64,000 nt of DNA from Streptomyces tendae (GTDB lineage: Bacteria; Actinomycetota; Actinomycetes; Streptomycetales; Streptomycetaceae), in the NCBI RefSeq assembly GCF_014650435.1, contig NZ_BMUY01000007.1, positions 186,001-250,000 on the forward strand, in the 5' to 3' direction. Made by a program: the position numbers and the translations under genes. Position 1 is the stretch's first letter; every line of letters begins with the position of its first letter. Positions 36,275 to 45,407 of this stretch are shown piece after piece. The notes below the pieces were generated by a model. It was given only the letters and a program-made list of their open reading frames with translations, was not told the origin of the DNA and ran no database searches.

Positions 36275-36396
36275 GACTGTCTCCGTCCAAGAAGGGGTCA
36301 GGGGTTGTGGGGGGAGCTTCGTTGCCGTTCTCTCCCCGCTCCTCGACCGTATGAGGCCGGTCAATTAACAGCAAGTGCATGTAAGGAACGCCTAAC

Positions 36397-37311
36397 ATGA
36401 CTCCCATGCAATTGGATCTGAACCTGCTGACAGCGCTCGACGCGCTCCTCGAGGAGGGCAGCGTGGCCGGAGCGGCAGCGCGGCTCCACGTGACCGCCCC
36501 CGCGATGAGCCGCAGCCTCGGCCGGATCCGGCGCACGACGGGAGACCAGATCCTGGTCCGCACCGGCCGCGTGATGACCCCGACGCCCTATGCGGTCGCC
36601 GTCCGGGAACAGGTGCACGACCTGCTCCTCCAGGCCCGGACCGTGCTGGCGCCCAGCCGCGAACTCGACCTCGCCTCCTTGGACCGCACCTTCACGCTCC
36701 GGTGGCACGATTCCCTGGTCACGCTCGGCGGGTCCACGCTCCTGTCCGCCGTCCGCAGCCAGGCACCGGGAGTGAGGCTGCGCTTCATCGCGGAATCGAG
36801 CGTGGACACGCCCGAGTTGCGTCGCGCCCAGGTCGACCTGGAGGCCAACGCGGGCCGTCCGGCGGCGCCGGACATCCGGACCGAGCAGGTGACGGAGAGC
36901 CGGCACGTGATCGTCGTACGGGAAGGGCACCCGCTGACGCGGGCCGGCACGGTCACCGCCGCGCAGTACGCCGCGGCCGAGCACATCACCGTCTCGCGGC
37001 GCGGCAATCTCGGCAACGCCCTCGACGACGCCTTCGCCGAACTCGGCCTCACCCGGCACGTGGTGGCGGCGGCACCCACCGAGGCGGCCGCGTTCGCGTT
37101 CGCACGCGACTCCGACTTTCTGCTCACCGTTCCGGACATCACGATGCGCCCGGCAGCCACGGCTTTCGGTCTGACCGTCCTGCGACTGCCGATCGAACTG
37201 CCGCCGGCCCCGGTCCACCTGTCATGGCACCAGCGCTACGACAGCGATCCCGCGCACCTGTGGCTGCGCGACCTGGCACGCGCCGCGCTCCGCGGCCGAA
37301 GCGGCGGGTGA
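36397..37311 (+). CDS. LysR family transcriptional regulator
   Basis: 304-residue regulator. The N-terminal HTH (DLNLLTALDALLEEGSVAGAA, TAPAMSRSLGRIR) is followed by an effector-binding domain; the protein resembles the NodD/LinR-type subset in opening with a QLDLNLL segment. An internal ATG nine bases later is an equally plausible start. It is divergent from the IMPase-like/reductase pair and is the natural candidate to regulate it. The effector is unknown. Confidence 0.92.
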   Translation: MTPMQLDLNLLTALDALLEEGSVAGAAARLHVTAPAMSRSLGRIRRTTGDQILVRTGRVMTPTPYAVAVREQVHDLLLQARTVLAPSRELDLASLDRTFTLRWHDSLVTLGGSTLLSAVRSQAPGVRLRFIAESSVDTPELRRAQVDLEANAGRPAAPDIRTEQVTESRHVIVVREGHPLTRAGTVTAAQYAAAEHITVSRRGNLGNALDDAFAELGLTRHVVAAAPTEAAAFAFARDSDFLLTVPDITMRPAATAFGLTVLRLPIELPPAPVHLSWHQRYDSDPAHLWLRDLARAALRGRSGG

Positions 37312-37509
37312 GAACAGGGGGATCACCGGGGAGATGGGCCGTCCGGTTCACTCATCGGCCATGCATCCGTCGTCGGCGGGTTGCCGGGGTGTTGCGCGTC
37401 CTCCGCCCGCGTTCTCGATCATGTGACGTCGTCCCAGTGGTGGGCGCGGTCGCGATCCGACGCCGGACGCATGTCGGTCCCGCCCGCTCCCTGACGAAGG
37501 AGACAGCCC

Positions 37510-38820
37510 GTGCACGCGTTCTCAAGACGCCGCTCCCGTGTCGTCGCGGCGACGGCGACCCTGGTGTTCACCGCAGCCGTCGCGGCCGTACCCTCGGCGG
37601 ACGCCGCGGCACCCGCCGCACCGCCCGAGGTCGTTCCCCGGGCCGAGACCGCCGCGCTGTTCGACGACGACGAGGGCGGGAACGCGAACGCCGACGACCC
37701 GGCGATCTGGCGCGACTCCACGGACCCGGACGCCAGCCTGGTCATCGCCACGGCCAAGGAGGGCGGCCTGCGGGTCTACGACCTCGACGCCCGGCAGGTG
37801 CAGTCGGTCCCCGCGCCGGCGGCGCCCGGAGCGGACGACGCCCCCGGCCGCTTCAACAACGTCGACCTGGTGCACGGGGCGACCTCGGGCCCCGGCGCCA
37901 CGGACCTGGCGGTCGTCAGCGACCGTGGCAGCGACAAGCTGCGCGTCTACCGCGTCGACGGCGACCGGCCGGACGCCCCGCTCACCGATGTCACGGACGC
38001 CTCGGCGCCGTGGATCTTCTCCGACTCGCAGGACGAGGTCAACGAGGAGAGCACCGCCTACGGTCTGGCCACGTACACCGACTCCGCGACCGGCAGGTCC
38101 TACGCACTCGTCAGCCAGAACGCGACCACCCGTATCGCGCTGCTGGAGCTGACCACGACGCGCCGGGGCACGGTGTCGTACCGGAAGGTCCGCACCCTGA
38201 GCCTGCCGGCCGCCTTCACGATGCCCGACGGCACGAAGTGGTCCCCCTGCGGCGCCCCAGGCGAGGGCCCGCAGGTCGAGGGCATGGTCGTCGACCCGGA
38301 GACGGGCACGCTCTTCGCCGGGCAGGAGGACGTGGGCATCTGGCGCCTGCCGGCCGACCTCAAGGGCGCCCCCGTCCTTCAGGACAAGGTCCGCGAGTAC
38401 GGCGTGCCGGCCACGTTCGACGAGGCGTCCGACGAGTGTGTGGCGGGTGACGACCCCGGCTTCGGCGGTGCCCGGGTCTCGGCGGACGTCGAGGGCCTGA
38501 CCCTGCTGAAGCAGGATGACGGGGACGGCTACCTGCTCGCCTCCAGCCAGGGCGACGACACCTTCGTCGCCTACGACCGTGAACGGTCCGACGACTACGA
38601 GTACGAGGGTGGCTTCAGGGTTAGCGCCGCGTCCGAGTCGCTGGACGGCTCCGAGGAGTGCGACGGCGCGGACGTACTCGCCGAGCCCCTCGGCAGCAGG
38701 TACCCGAACGGCCTGCTCGTCGTCCAGGACGGTCACACGGCCCCGGAGGACGGCGACCGGGAGGCCACCGGCTTCAAGTTCGTCGACCTCGCCGACGTCC
38801 TGGAGGCGCTGGACGACTGA
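37510..38820 (+). CDS. Secreted phytase (beta-propeller type)
   Basis: 436-residue exported protein; GTG start after a strong GAAGGAG site. A Tat/Sec-like signal with SRRRSR and a hydrophobic stretch ends near residue 33 (ADAAAPA). The mature part matches 3-phytases of the beta-propeller class: NADDPAIWRD, KEGGLRVYDL, GRFNNVDLV, ADVEGLTLL and the GYLLASSQGDDTFVAYDR blade. Acidic residues in these strands bind calcium. It should release phosphate from phytate outside the cell. I did not find a convincing PHO box upstream. Confidence 0.93.
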   Translation: MHAFSRRRSRVVAATATLVFTAAVAAVPSADAAAPAAPPEVVPRAETAALFDDDEGGNANADDPAIWRDSTDPDASLVIATAKEGGLRVYDLDARQVQSVPAPAAPGADDAPGRFNNVDLVHGATSGPGATDLAVVSDRGSDKLRVYRVDGDRPDAPLTDVTDASAPWIFSDSQDEVNEESTAYGLATYTDSATGRSYALVSQNATTRIALLELTTTRRGTVSYRKVRTLSLPAAFTMPDGTKWSPCGAPGEGPQVEGMVVDPETGTLFAGQEDVGIWRLPADLKGAPVLQDKVREYGVPATFDEASDECVAGDDPGFGGARVSADVEGLTLLKQDDGDGYLLASSQGDDTFVAYDRERSDDYEYEGGFRVSAASESLDGSEECDGADVLAEPLGSRYPNGLLVVQDGHTAPEDGDREATGFKFVDLADVLEALDD

Positions 38821-38906
38821 CAGCCTCCGTGACGGCCCGAGCCGGCGCCGGAGCCGCCCGCGCGGGCGCCTTTGCGAGCGCAGGGTCCGGGGAACCGTCC
38901 GCTCGC

Positions 38907-38942
38907 CTCACCTCGCGGCGCGCGAGCCCGCCGTGAGGTGAG
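38907..38942. terminator. Convergent terminator hairpin
   Basis: CTCACCTC (38907-38914) pairs perfectly with GAGGTGAG (38935-38942), with further partial GC pairing inside the 20-base interval. It lies between the converging phytase and LacI genes, 87 bases after the phytase stop. Confidence 0.7.
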
Positions 38943-38972
38943 CCGTGCGATCGCCTTCAGGACCGGCGGGGT

Positions 38973-39983
38973 TCACGCCGAGGTGCGCCGCACCACCTGA
39001 TGTGTGAGCACGACCTCCCGCGCGGGTCCCTCGTCCCCGTCGAGCCGGTCGATGAGCAGCCGCGCCGCCGAACGGCCGATCTCCCGTGCCGGGTTGACGA
39101 CCGTCGTCAGCGCGGGGGAGACCATCGACGCCGCGTCGATGTCGTCGTACCCGGTGACGGCCAGCCGTCCCGGAACGTCGAGGCCCCGCTCGCGCGCCAC
39201 GTCCAGCGCCCCGATCGCGATCAGGTCGTTGGCACACACCACGGCGTCCGGCGGCTCGGCGGTGTCGAGGAGGCGGGCCGCCCCGGCACGCCCGCCCTCC
39301 CGTGTGAAGCCGGTCCACACGGCCAGGTCCTCCGGCACGGCCCGCCCCGCCTCGGCGAGCGCCTGCCGGTACCCCTCGTAGCGCTCGCCGCCCGGTTCGA
39401 CGCCCGCCTCGCCGCCGATGAACCCGATCCGCCGGTAGCCGCGCTCGCCCACGAGGTACCGGACCAGGCCCCGCATGCCCTCGGTCTCGGCGCCGCGCAC
39501 CACATCGCCGGGACCGTCGGCGATCCGCGTGCCGAGGCGGACCAGGCGGGCTCCGGAACCGGCGATCAGGTCGAGGTCCGCGCGCTGCGCGCCGAACCGC
39601 CCGAGCACGATCCCGTCGAGTCGCCGCGCGGTCAACTGCCCCAGCACTGCAGGGAGTTGCGGGCCGTCCGTCATGGGTGCCTCGCACACCACGGTCAGCA
39701 GGCCGCGGGCGTACGCGACGGCCTGGATGCCGGCGGCCAGCTCGGTGTTGAACGGGTTGGTGATGTCCGGGACGACCAGCCCGACGGTGTCGGTGCGCTG
39801 GGTGCGCAGGCCGCGCGCCGACGGGTCGGCCTGGTAGCCGAGGCGGCGCACCGCATCCTCGACCCGGGCGCGGGTGGCGGCCGACACCGGGCGGCGGCCA
39901 CTGATCACATGCGACACCGTCGTCACGCTGACTCCGGCGGCGGCCGCCACGTCCACGATCTTGACGCGGCCCGAGCCGTGCAC
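38973..39983 (-). CDS. LacI family transcriptional regulator
   Basis: 336-residue repressor. The N-terminal HTH (KIVDVAAAAGVSVTTVSHVISGRRPVS) includes the hinge-helix region, followed by a periplasmic-binding-protein-like sensor domain (VGLVVPDITNPF, GFIGGE, GYDDID). It is divergent from the sugar-type ABC operon; two CAAAACG-containing palindromes lie between. It should repress that operon and release DNA when a sugar or nucleoside ligand is imported. Confidence 0.94.
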   Translation of the reverse strand: MHGSGRVKIVDVAAAAGVSVTTVSHVISGRRPVSAATRARVEDAVRRLGYQADPSARGLRTQRTDTVGLVVPDITNPFNTELAAGIQAVAYARGLLTVVCEAPMTDGPQLPAVLGQLTARRLDGIVLGRFGAQRADLDLIAGSGARLVRLGTRIADGPGDVVRGAETEGMRGLVRYLVGERGYRRIGFIGGEAGVEPGGERYEGYRQALAEAGRAVPEDLAVWTGFTREGGRAGAARLLDTAEPPDAVVCANDLIAIGALDVARERGLDVPGRLAVTGYDDIDAASMVSPALTTVVNPAREIGRSAARLLIDRLDGDEGPAREVVLTHQVVRRTSA

Positions 39984-40048
39984 ATCCGCCTCCCGGTCGT
40001 CGGTGGCGCCCGTGCGGCGCCATGGTCGGTGTCACCCTACCCAAAACG

Positions 40049-40148
40049 CAAAACGTTTTGTATCGTCCTCGCCATCAAGGTGTCGCGCAATGCCGTGCAT
40101 CCGCTCCTGTCTGCCCTCTTCTCGTCATCTGTCATGCAAAACGATTTG
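40049..40148. promoter_or_regulatory. Two LacI-type operator palindromes
   Basis: CAAAACGTTTTG at 40049-40060 is a perfect 12-base palindrome centred on CG, the hallmark of LacI-family sites. A near copy, CAAAACGATTTG, lies at 40137-40148, 59 bases before the binding-protein start. The centres are 88 bases apart. The sites are conspicuously AT-rich against their surroundings and flank the presumed divergent promoters. Confidence 0.82.
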
Positions 40149-40206
40149 GATACGTGATGGCCATAGCTCCCCTTCCCGGGGCTCCACGCGATGCAGAGTG
40201 GTCGCC

Positions 40207-41523
40207 ATGAACCGCTCACCGGGCGCCGCGCGTCCGCTCAGCCGCAGAACGCTGCTCGCCGCGGCCCTCGCCGCCACCGCGTCGGGCGCGGCCCTGACGG
40301 GGTGCACCTCCGACGCGTCCGGCGACCCCGGCCGGACCGTGCGGTTCCTCGGCCCCGAGACCCCGGAGACGTTCCGGCCCGTCATCCGGGGCTTCGAGAA
40401 GGCACACCCGGGGCTGCGGGTCGCGTACACCGCCGTGCCGCCCGCACAGCTCAACGACGTCCTCCAGCTGCGGCTGTCCGCGAAGGACTCGGCCATCGAC
40501 GTGTACTGCGTCGACCAGCCGCGCGTCCCCGCGCTCAGTGCCCGCGGCTTCCTCACCGACCTGAGCGGCGTCGGCCGGCGGGCCCGCGCGGCCGTCACGA
40601 CGGAGCAGTACGAGATCAGCTCCTGGGACGGCACCCTGCGCTCGCTCCCGGTGTGGACCTCCACCCAGTACCTCTTCTACAACGCCGACCTGCTGAAGCG
40701 GGCGGGCGTCGGCGTCCCGTCCGAGGACCCCGCCGAGCGCTGGACCTGGCAGCGGATCCTCGACGCCGGGCGCCGTGCCATGAAGCGGGCGGGCAGCGAG
40801 TACGCCCTGATCCTGGAGCAGACGGACGCGTACTACGGCCTGCAGCCGCTGGTCGAGTCCCTCGGCGGCGGCTCGGGCGTCACCGGCGAGGACATGCTCT
40901 CGCCCGCCGTCACGACGGACGGCTGGGTGCGGGCGATGCGCTGGTACCACGACCTGTTCGCGGACGGCCTCTCGCCGCGCGGCGTCACCTCGTTCCAGCT
41001 CGCCTCCTTCTTCACCTCGGGCAAGGTGCCGTTCTTCGTCGGCGGCCCGTGGAACCTGGGCTCCTTCGCCGGGCTGAAGGAGTTCGCCTGGGGCACGGCG
41101 CCGCAGCCGTACTTCGAGGGCGGCCGCCCGGTGACCCCGACCGACTCCTGGTCCTGGGGCATCAACCCGTACAGCGGCCGACAGGAGGAGGGCCTGAAGT
41201 TCATGGAGTACGCCTCGCTGACCACCGCGGGCAGCCTGGCCACGGTGGCCGCGTCCCCGCTGATCCCGGCCAACCGCGCCGCCTTCGACGCGTACGCGGC
41301 GCGCCTGGACAGGCAGGCCACGAAGTCCACCGAGGGAGTCGCCGCGATCATGCGGCACGAGCTGGAGCACACGGCCGTCAGCCGCCCGCGCTCCGTCGGC
41401 TACACCCAGTTCGAGACCGTCCTGGCCTCCGCCTTCTCCGACATCCGCAACGGATCGCCCGCCGAGCCCCGGCTCGCCAAGGCGTCGGACGAACTGGTGC
41501 GCACCTGGGAGCGACTGCGATGA
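40207..41523 (+). CDS. Sugar-type ABC transporter substrate-binding lipoprotein
   Basis: 438-residue family 1 extracellular binding protein. The signal region has a twin-arginine-like SRRTLL and a lipobox ending at Cys 33 (ALTGC), so it is an exported lipoprotein. Landmarks: GFEKAHPGLRVAYT, SLPVWTSTQYLFYNADLLKRAG, TSGKVPFFVGGPWNL. It precedes two permeases and a nucleoside hydrolase, so the ligand may be a nucleoside or ribosyl compound rather than a plain sugar; this is inferred from context. Confidence 0.93.
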   Translation: MNRSPGAARPLSRRTLLAAALAATASGAALTGCTSDASGDPGRTVRFLGPETPETFRPVIRGFEKAHPGLRVAYTAVPPAQLNDVLQLRLSAKDSAIDVYCVDQPRVPALSARGFLTDLSGVGRRARAAVTTEQYEISSWDGTLRSLPVWTSTQYLFYNADLLKRAGVGVPSEDPAERWTWQRILDAGRRAMKRAGSEYALILEQTDAYYGLQPLVESLGGGSGVTGEDMLSPAVTTDGWVRAMRWYHDLFADGLSPRGVTSFQLASFFTSGKVPFFVGGPWNLGSFAGLKEFAWGTAPQPYFEGGRPVTPTDSWSWGINPYSGRQEEGLKFMEYASLTTAGSLATVAASPLIPANRAAFDAYAARLDRQATKSTEGVAAIMRHELEHTAVSRPRSVGYTQFETVLASAFSDIRNGSPAEPRLAKASDELVRTWERLR

Positions 41524-42455
41524 CGAGTACCACCCGGCCCCCGGACACCCCCGGCCGGCCCACCGGCCCCAGGTCCGCCGTGCGCCGCCGCACCCGCTCC
41601 CAGGCCCGCACCGCGCTCGCCTTCCTGGCCCCGGCGCTGCTCGCGCTGCTCGTCCTGCGGCTGCTGCCCGCCGGGCTCGCGGTCGTCGACAGCCTGCGCC
41701 ACCACAGCCTCGTCGACGGCGTCACCCGCTTCGTCGGCCTCGACAACTACGGCGACCTCTTCGGCGACCCGCAGTTCTGGCAGAGCGTGCGCGTCACCTT
41801 GCTCTTCAGTGTGATCGTCAACCCGCTCCAGGTGCTGTGCGCGCTCGGCCTCGCCGTCCTGTTCAACCGGCGCTTCAAGGGCGCCCGCTTCTGGCGCTCA
41901 CTCGTCTTCGCGCCGATCGCCGTGCCGCCCGCGGTCTCCGCCGTGATCTTCGGCATCCTCTACCGCCCCGAGGGCCCGCTCAACGCGCTCCTGGGCGTCT
42001 TCGGCCTGCCCTCCCAGCCGTTCCTCACCAGCCCCACGCAGGCGCTGTACGCGCTGATCGTGCTGATGAGCTGGGTCGGCGTCGGCTATTGGATGACGTT
42101 CCTGATCGCGGGCCTCCAGGACATCCCGCAGGAGACGTACGACGCCGCCGCCATGGACGGCGCGAACGCCTGGCAGCGCTTCGTGCACGTCACGCTGCCG
42201 CTGCTGCGCCGCCCGCTCGCCTTCGTCCTCGTCGCCGACACCGTCTCCAACTTCCTGGTCTTCGCACCGGTCCAACTGCTCACCGGCGGCGGCCCCGAGG
42301 GCTCCACCAACCTGCTCATGTACGACGTCTTCCGCCGGGCCTACAGCGTCGGCGACATCCACTACGCCCAGGCCGAGGTGGTGCTGCTGGTGGCACTCAC
42401 CCTGGCCGTCGTCGCCGTCCAGTACCGGCTGATGCAGGGCAAGGGGGAGGAGTAG
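41520..42455 (+). CDS. Sugar-type ABC transporter permease (MalF/UgpA class)
   Basis: 311-residue permease; its ATG overlaps the binding-protein stop. Six predicted membrane helices follow a charged N-terminus. The EAA loop appears as ETYDAAAMDGANAWQRFVHV, a textbook CUT1 permease motif. It forms the channel with the following permease. Confidence 0.94.
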   Translation: MTSTTRPPDTPGRPTGPRSAVRRRTRSQARTALAFLAPALLALLVLRLLPAGLAVVDSLRHHSLVDGVTRFVGLDNYGDLFGDPQFWQSVRVTLLFSVIVNPLQVLCALGLAVLFNRRFKGARFWRSLVFAPIAVPPAVSAVIFGILYRPEGPLNALLGVFGLPSQPFLTSPTQALYALIVLMSWVGVGYWMTFLIAGLQDIPQETYDAAAMDGANAWQRFVHVTLPLLRRPLAFVLVADTVSNFLVFAPVQLLTGGGPEGSTNLLMYDVFRRAYSVGDIHYAQAEVVLLVALTLAVVAVQYRLMQGKGEE

Positions 42456-42457
42456 CC

Positions 42458-43318
42458 ATGACGACGCCTCACCGCTCCACGGTCCGGGGCCGCCCGTCCC
42501 CGGCCCGGCACATGCCGGCGATCGTCGCCGTCGTCATCGGCGTGCTGTTCGCGCTGCCGCTGCTGTGGGTCCTCGCGGGCTCACTGCGCCCCGGCTCCCA
42601 GGTCCTCGACAGCCTCGACGAGCTGTCCTGGCGCTCCCTGATTCCCACCGACGCGACGCTGCACAACTACGTCACCCTGTTCCAGGGCGACTTCGGGCGC
42701 GCCGTGCTCAACTCGGTGCTGGTCGCGGCCGTTACCGTCGCGCTCGGCCTGCTGGTCTCGGCGAGCGCCGCGTTCGGCCTGTCGGTCTTCGAGTTCCGGG
42801 GACGCGGCCTGGTCTTCGCCGTGATCCTGCTCAGCTTCATGATCCCGTTCGACGCGATCGCGATTCCGCTGTCGTCCCTGTTCCGCGACTGGAACCTGCA
42901 GAACACGTACGCGGGCCTGATCCTGCCGGGCATCGGCAACGGCCTGGCCATCTTCCTGCTGCGCCAGTTCTTCCTCGCCGTACCCAGGGAACTCGTCGAG
43001 GCCGCCCGCATCGACGGCCTCAGCTGGTGGGGCGTGTTCACCCGGATCCACCTGCCGCTGTCGCGCCCGGCGCTGATCGGGGCGGGCCTGACCCTCTTCA
43101 CCTTCCAGTGGCAGTCGTACATGTGGCCCCTGCTGATCGGCACCGAACCCTCCAAGCAGCTCGGCCCCATCGCGCTCGGCACGCTCCAGGGCCAGATGGT
43201 CGTCGACTACGGGCAGGTCTTCGCGGCCGCCGTCGTCCTCACCGTCATCCCGCTGGTCGTCCTGCTGCGACTGCAGCGCCACTTCACCCAGTCCATCGCG
43301 AACAGCGGCCTCAAGTAG
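42458..43318 (+). CDS. Sugar-type ABC transporter permease (MalG/UgpE class)
   Basis: 286-residue permease starting two bases after the preceding stop, with a GGGGGAGGAG ribosome site. EAA loop: ELVEAARIDGLSWWGVFTRI. Six hydrophobic segments. No ATPase gene follows. In Streptomyces many sugar-type importers share the general ATPase MsiK encoded elsewhere, which is the likely arrangement here. Confidence 0.94.
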   Translation: MTTPHRSTVRGRPSPARHMPAIVAVVIGVLFALPLLWVLAGSLRPGSQVLDSLDELSWRSLIPTDATLHNYVTLFQGDFGRAVLNSVLVAAVTVALGLLVSASAAFGLSVFEFRGRGLVFAVILLSFMIPFDAIAIPLSSLFRDWNLQNTYAGLILPGIGNGLAIFLLRQFFLAVPRELVEAARIDGLSWWGVFTRIHLPLSRPALIGAGLTLFTFQWQSYMWPLLIGTEPSKQLGPIALGTLQGQMVVDYGQVFAAAVVLTVIPLVVLLRLQRHFTQSIANSGLK

Positions 43319-43352
43319 CGGCCCGTAGCGGCCCGAGTAAGGACCCCCACGC

Positions 43353-44249
43353 ATGACCACCCCACTCCACCGCGTCCTCCTCGACACCGACATCGGCAGC
43401 GACGTCGACGACGCACTCGCCCTCGGCGTGCTGCTCGGCTCGCCCGCCGACGTCCGCGTCGAGGCCGTCACCACCGTCTACGGCGACACCCTGCTGCGCG
43501 CCCGCCTCGCCCACCGCCTCGCCGCGCTCGCCGGACACGAACTGACCGTGGTGCCGGGCGCCGAGGACACCCTCTCCGGCAAGGAGGTGTGGTGGGCCGG
43601 ACACGAGGGCGCCGCCTTCACCGACCTGGAGACGGAGCCCGTGCACGACGACGTGCCCGCCGACCGCTTCCTCGCCGAGGCCGTCCTCGCTCGCCCCGGC
43701 GGGCTCGACGTCATGGGCATCGCCCCGCAGGCCAACCTGGCCCGCGCCATCGCCGGCGCGCCCGGCTTCGCCGAAGCCGTCCGCACGCTCTACCTCATGG
43801 GCGGCCACTTCGGGCCGGACGCCGGGCCCGAGCACAACATCGTCAGTGACATCACCGCCGCCCGTGCCGTCTTCGCCGCCGGCATCCCCACCGTGATCAC
43901 CGGCATCGAGACCACCCGGCGGGTCCGTATCGGCCGCGACGGCATCGAACGCATCCGCGCCGCCGGCCCCTACGGCGTCGCGCTCGCCCGCGAGATCGAT
44001 GCCTGGACCGGCTTCACCGGCGAAGGCTGGAGCGTCCCGCACGACCCGATCACCGCCCTGTCGATGCTCCGCCCCGACCTCTACCGGACCGAGCCCGGCA
44101 CGGTCACCGTCGACGACGAGGGTGTCACCACCTTCCACCGCGATCCGTCGGGCCACGTGCGCCTCGTCGTCGACGCCGACCTGGACCAGGTGGCCGAGGA
44201 GATCGTCGCCCGCATCGAGCGGGCGGGAACCACTGCCACCCCCTCGTAG
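43353..44249 (+). CDS. Nucleoside hydrolase (IUNH family)
   Basis: 298-residue inosine-uridine-preferring nucleoside hydrolase. The N-terminal metal motif DTDIGSDVDDA (11-21) is the family signature. The segment MGGHFGPDAGPEHNIVSD holds further calcium and substrate contacts, and HDPITAL carries the conserved His and Asp near the C-terminus. It hydrolyses the N-glycosidic bond of ribonucleosides. Its place at the end of the ABC operon suggests uptake and breakdown of nucleosides under LacI-type control. Confidence 0.94.
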   Translation: MTTPLHRVLLDTDIGSDVDDALALGVLLGSPADVRVEAVTTVYGDTLLRARLAHRLAALAGHELTVVPGAEDTLSGKEVWWAGHEGAAFTDLETEPVHDDVPADRFLAEAVLARPGGLDVMGIAPQANLARAIAGAPGFAEAVRTLYLMGGHFGPDAGPEHNIVSDITAARAVFAAGIPTVITGIETTRRVRIGRDGIERIRAAGPYGVALAREIDAWTGFTGEGWSVPHDPITALSMLRPDLYRTEPGTVTVDDEGVTTFHRDPSGHVRLVVDADLDQVAEEIVARIERAGTTATPS

Positions 44250-44291
44250 ACGGTCGGCCACCTGACGACCGCCGTGGGCGCTGCCCGCCGC

Positions 44292-45245
44292 CTACCGAAA
44301 GCCGAGGTACGGGTCGCCGGTGCCGACCAGCTCGGCGCTGACGGCCCACAGGCGGGCAGCGACAGCCGGATCGGCCATGTGGGACGGGACGGGCTCACGC
44401 CTCGGGAGGCCGCGCAGGCCGAAGACCCGCGGACCCCACAGCTGCCCTCCGAGCACCTCCGGGTCGAGGACGGCCCGGACGACGGGCCACGCTCCGGCGT
44501 CCTTGCCCTGCACCAGGACGCCGGCGGGCACGGCGCGCAGCCGTTCGCCGGGGGTCGTCACGCACACCGGCGGGCGGGACGGGGTGAGGGAGTCCAGCGC
44601 GCCGCCGGGGTGAGCCACCACGCTGAGCACCGTGCTGCCGACGGCACGCAGGCGGCGGTCGAGTTCGAAGCCGAAGCACATCTGTGCCAGTTTCGATCGG
44701 CCGTAGGTGCGCTTGGGCCGGTAGTCCCGGGCCGACTGCGGGTCGTCCAGGTCCAGGCGCTCGGACCGCGCCGCGAAGCTTCCCACCGTCACGACGCGGC
44801 CCGCCGGCGCCGCGGACAGCAGGGGTGCCAGCCACTTGGTCAGCGCGAAGTGGCCCAGGTGGTTGGTGCCGAACATCAGCTCGTGGCCGTCCCCGGTCTC
44901 CCGGCGCGGCGGGTCGTCGAGCGCGACCCCCGCGTTGTGCACCACCGCGTCGAGACGATCGAGGTCCAGCCTGTCCACGGCGGTCCTGAGGGACGCCAGG
45001 TCGGCGAGGTCCAGTGGGAGGTGCCGCACCTGCGCGCCGGGGACGCGTGCGCGGATCGAGGCCATGGCGGCGCCGGCCTTCGCGCCGTCCCGGCTGCCCA
45101 GTACGACGACGGCGCCGGTGGCGGCGAGCTGCTCCGCGGCAAAGTAGCCGATACCGGCGTTGCCCCCGGTGACCAGGAAGCTCCTGCCCTGGGCAGACGG
45201 CAGGCGGTGCACGTCCCACGACCGGCTCCGGGATGCGGAAGACAC
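44292..45245 (-). CDS. Short-chain dehydrogenase/reductase (retinol/protochlorophyllide-reductase-like)
   Basis: 317-residue SDR. The chosen GTG at 45245 follows AAGGAG by nine bases; a longer in-frame start exists upstream. The nucleotide loop TGGNAGIG (26-33), NNAG-equivalent HNAGV, and catalytic YGRSK are present, as is the FGTNHLGHF segment typical of retinol-dehydrogenase-like SDRs. It follows the six-cysteine peptide cassette on the same strand but is separated from the exporter gene by 162 bases. That gap contains five helically phased TGTCGG repeats, implying its own promoter. The substrate is unknown. Confidence 0.9.
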   Translation of the reverse strand: MSSASRSRSWDVHRLPSAQGRSFLVTGGNAGIGYFAAEQLAATGAVVVLGSRDGAKAGAAMASIRARVPGAQVRHLPLDLADLASLRTAVDRLDLDRLDAVVHNAGVALDDPPRRETGDGHELMFGTNHLGHFALTKWLAPLLSAAPAGRVVTVGSFAARSERLDLDDPQSARDYRPKRTYGRSKLAQMCFGFELDRRLRAVGSTVLSVVAHPGGALDSLTPSRPPVCVTTPGERLRAVPAGVLVQGKDAGAWPVVRAVLDPEVLGGQLWGPRVFGLRGLPRREPVPSHMADPAVAARLWAVSAELVGTGDPYLGFR

Positions 45246-45319
45246 GATGACAGACTCCTTGTGCTCAGGGGGAAGCGTGCTCAGTGGGAGCACCGACCCG
45301 CCCAAGGTCGCAGCCTGCG

Positions 45320-45370
45320 CCGACAGATCTCCGACAAGAGCGCCGACATGGCGCCGACAGATCTCCGACA
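45320..45370 (-). promoter_or_regulatory. Five phased TGTCGG direct repeats upstream of the SDR gene
   Basis: Read on the minus strand, TGTCGG occurs five times, with plus-strand copies CCGACA at 45320, 45331, 45343, 45354 and 45365. The intervals are 11, 12, 11 and 11 bases, about one helical turn each, so all copies face the same side of the DNA. The array includes two exact 20-base copies (45317-45336, 45351-45370). It lies 75-125 bases upstream of the SDR start. Such phased direct repeats are typical of cooperative activators, for example SARP proteins. Confidence 0.75.
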
Positions 45371-45407
45371 GGTCACCTCACCACGGACCCACCACCACAC
45401 TCAGCCC

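Noticed and set aside
37312-37509. PHO box upstream of the phytase
   Set aside because: Only a single GTTCAC-like half is visible near 37350; no second 11-base direct repeat follows it.
40022-40210. Small ORF of 62 codons across the LacI operators
   Set aside because: It reads straight through both operator palindromes, lacks a ribosome site and gives no recognisable protein.
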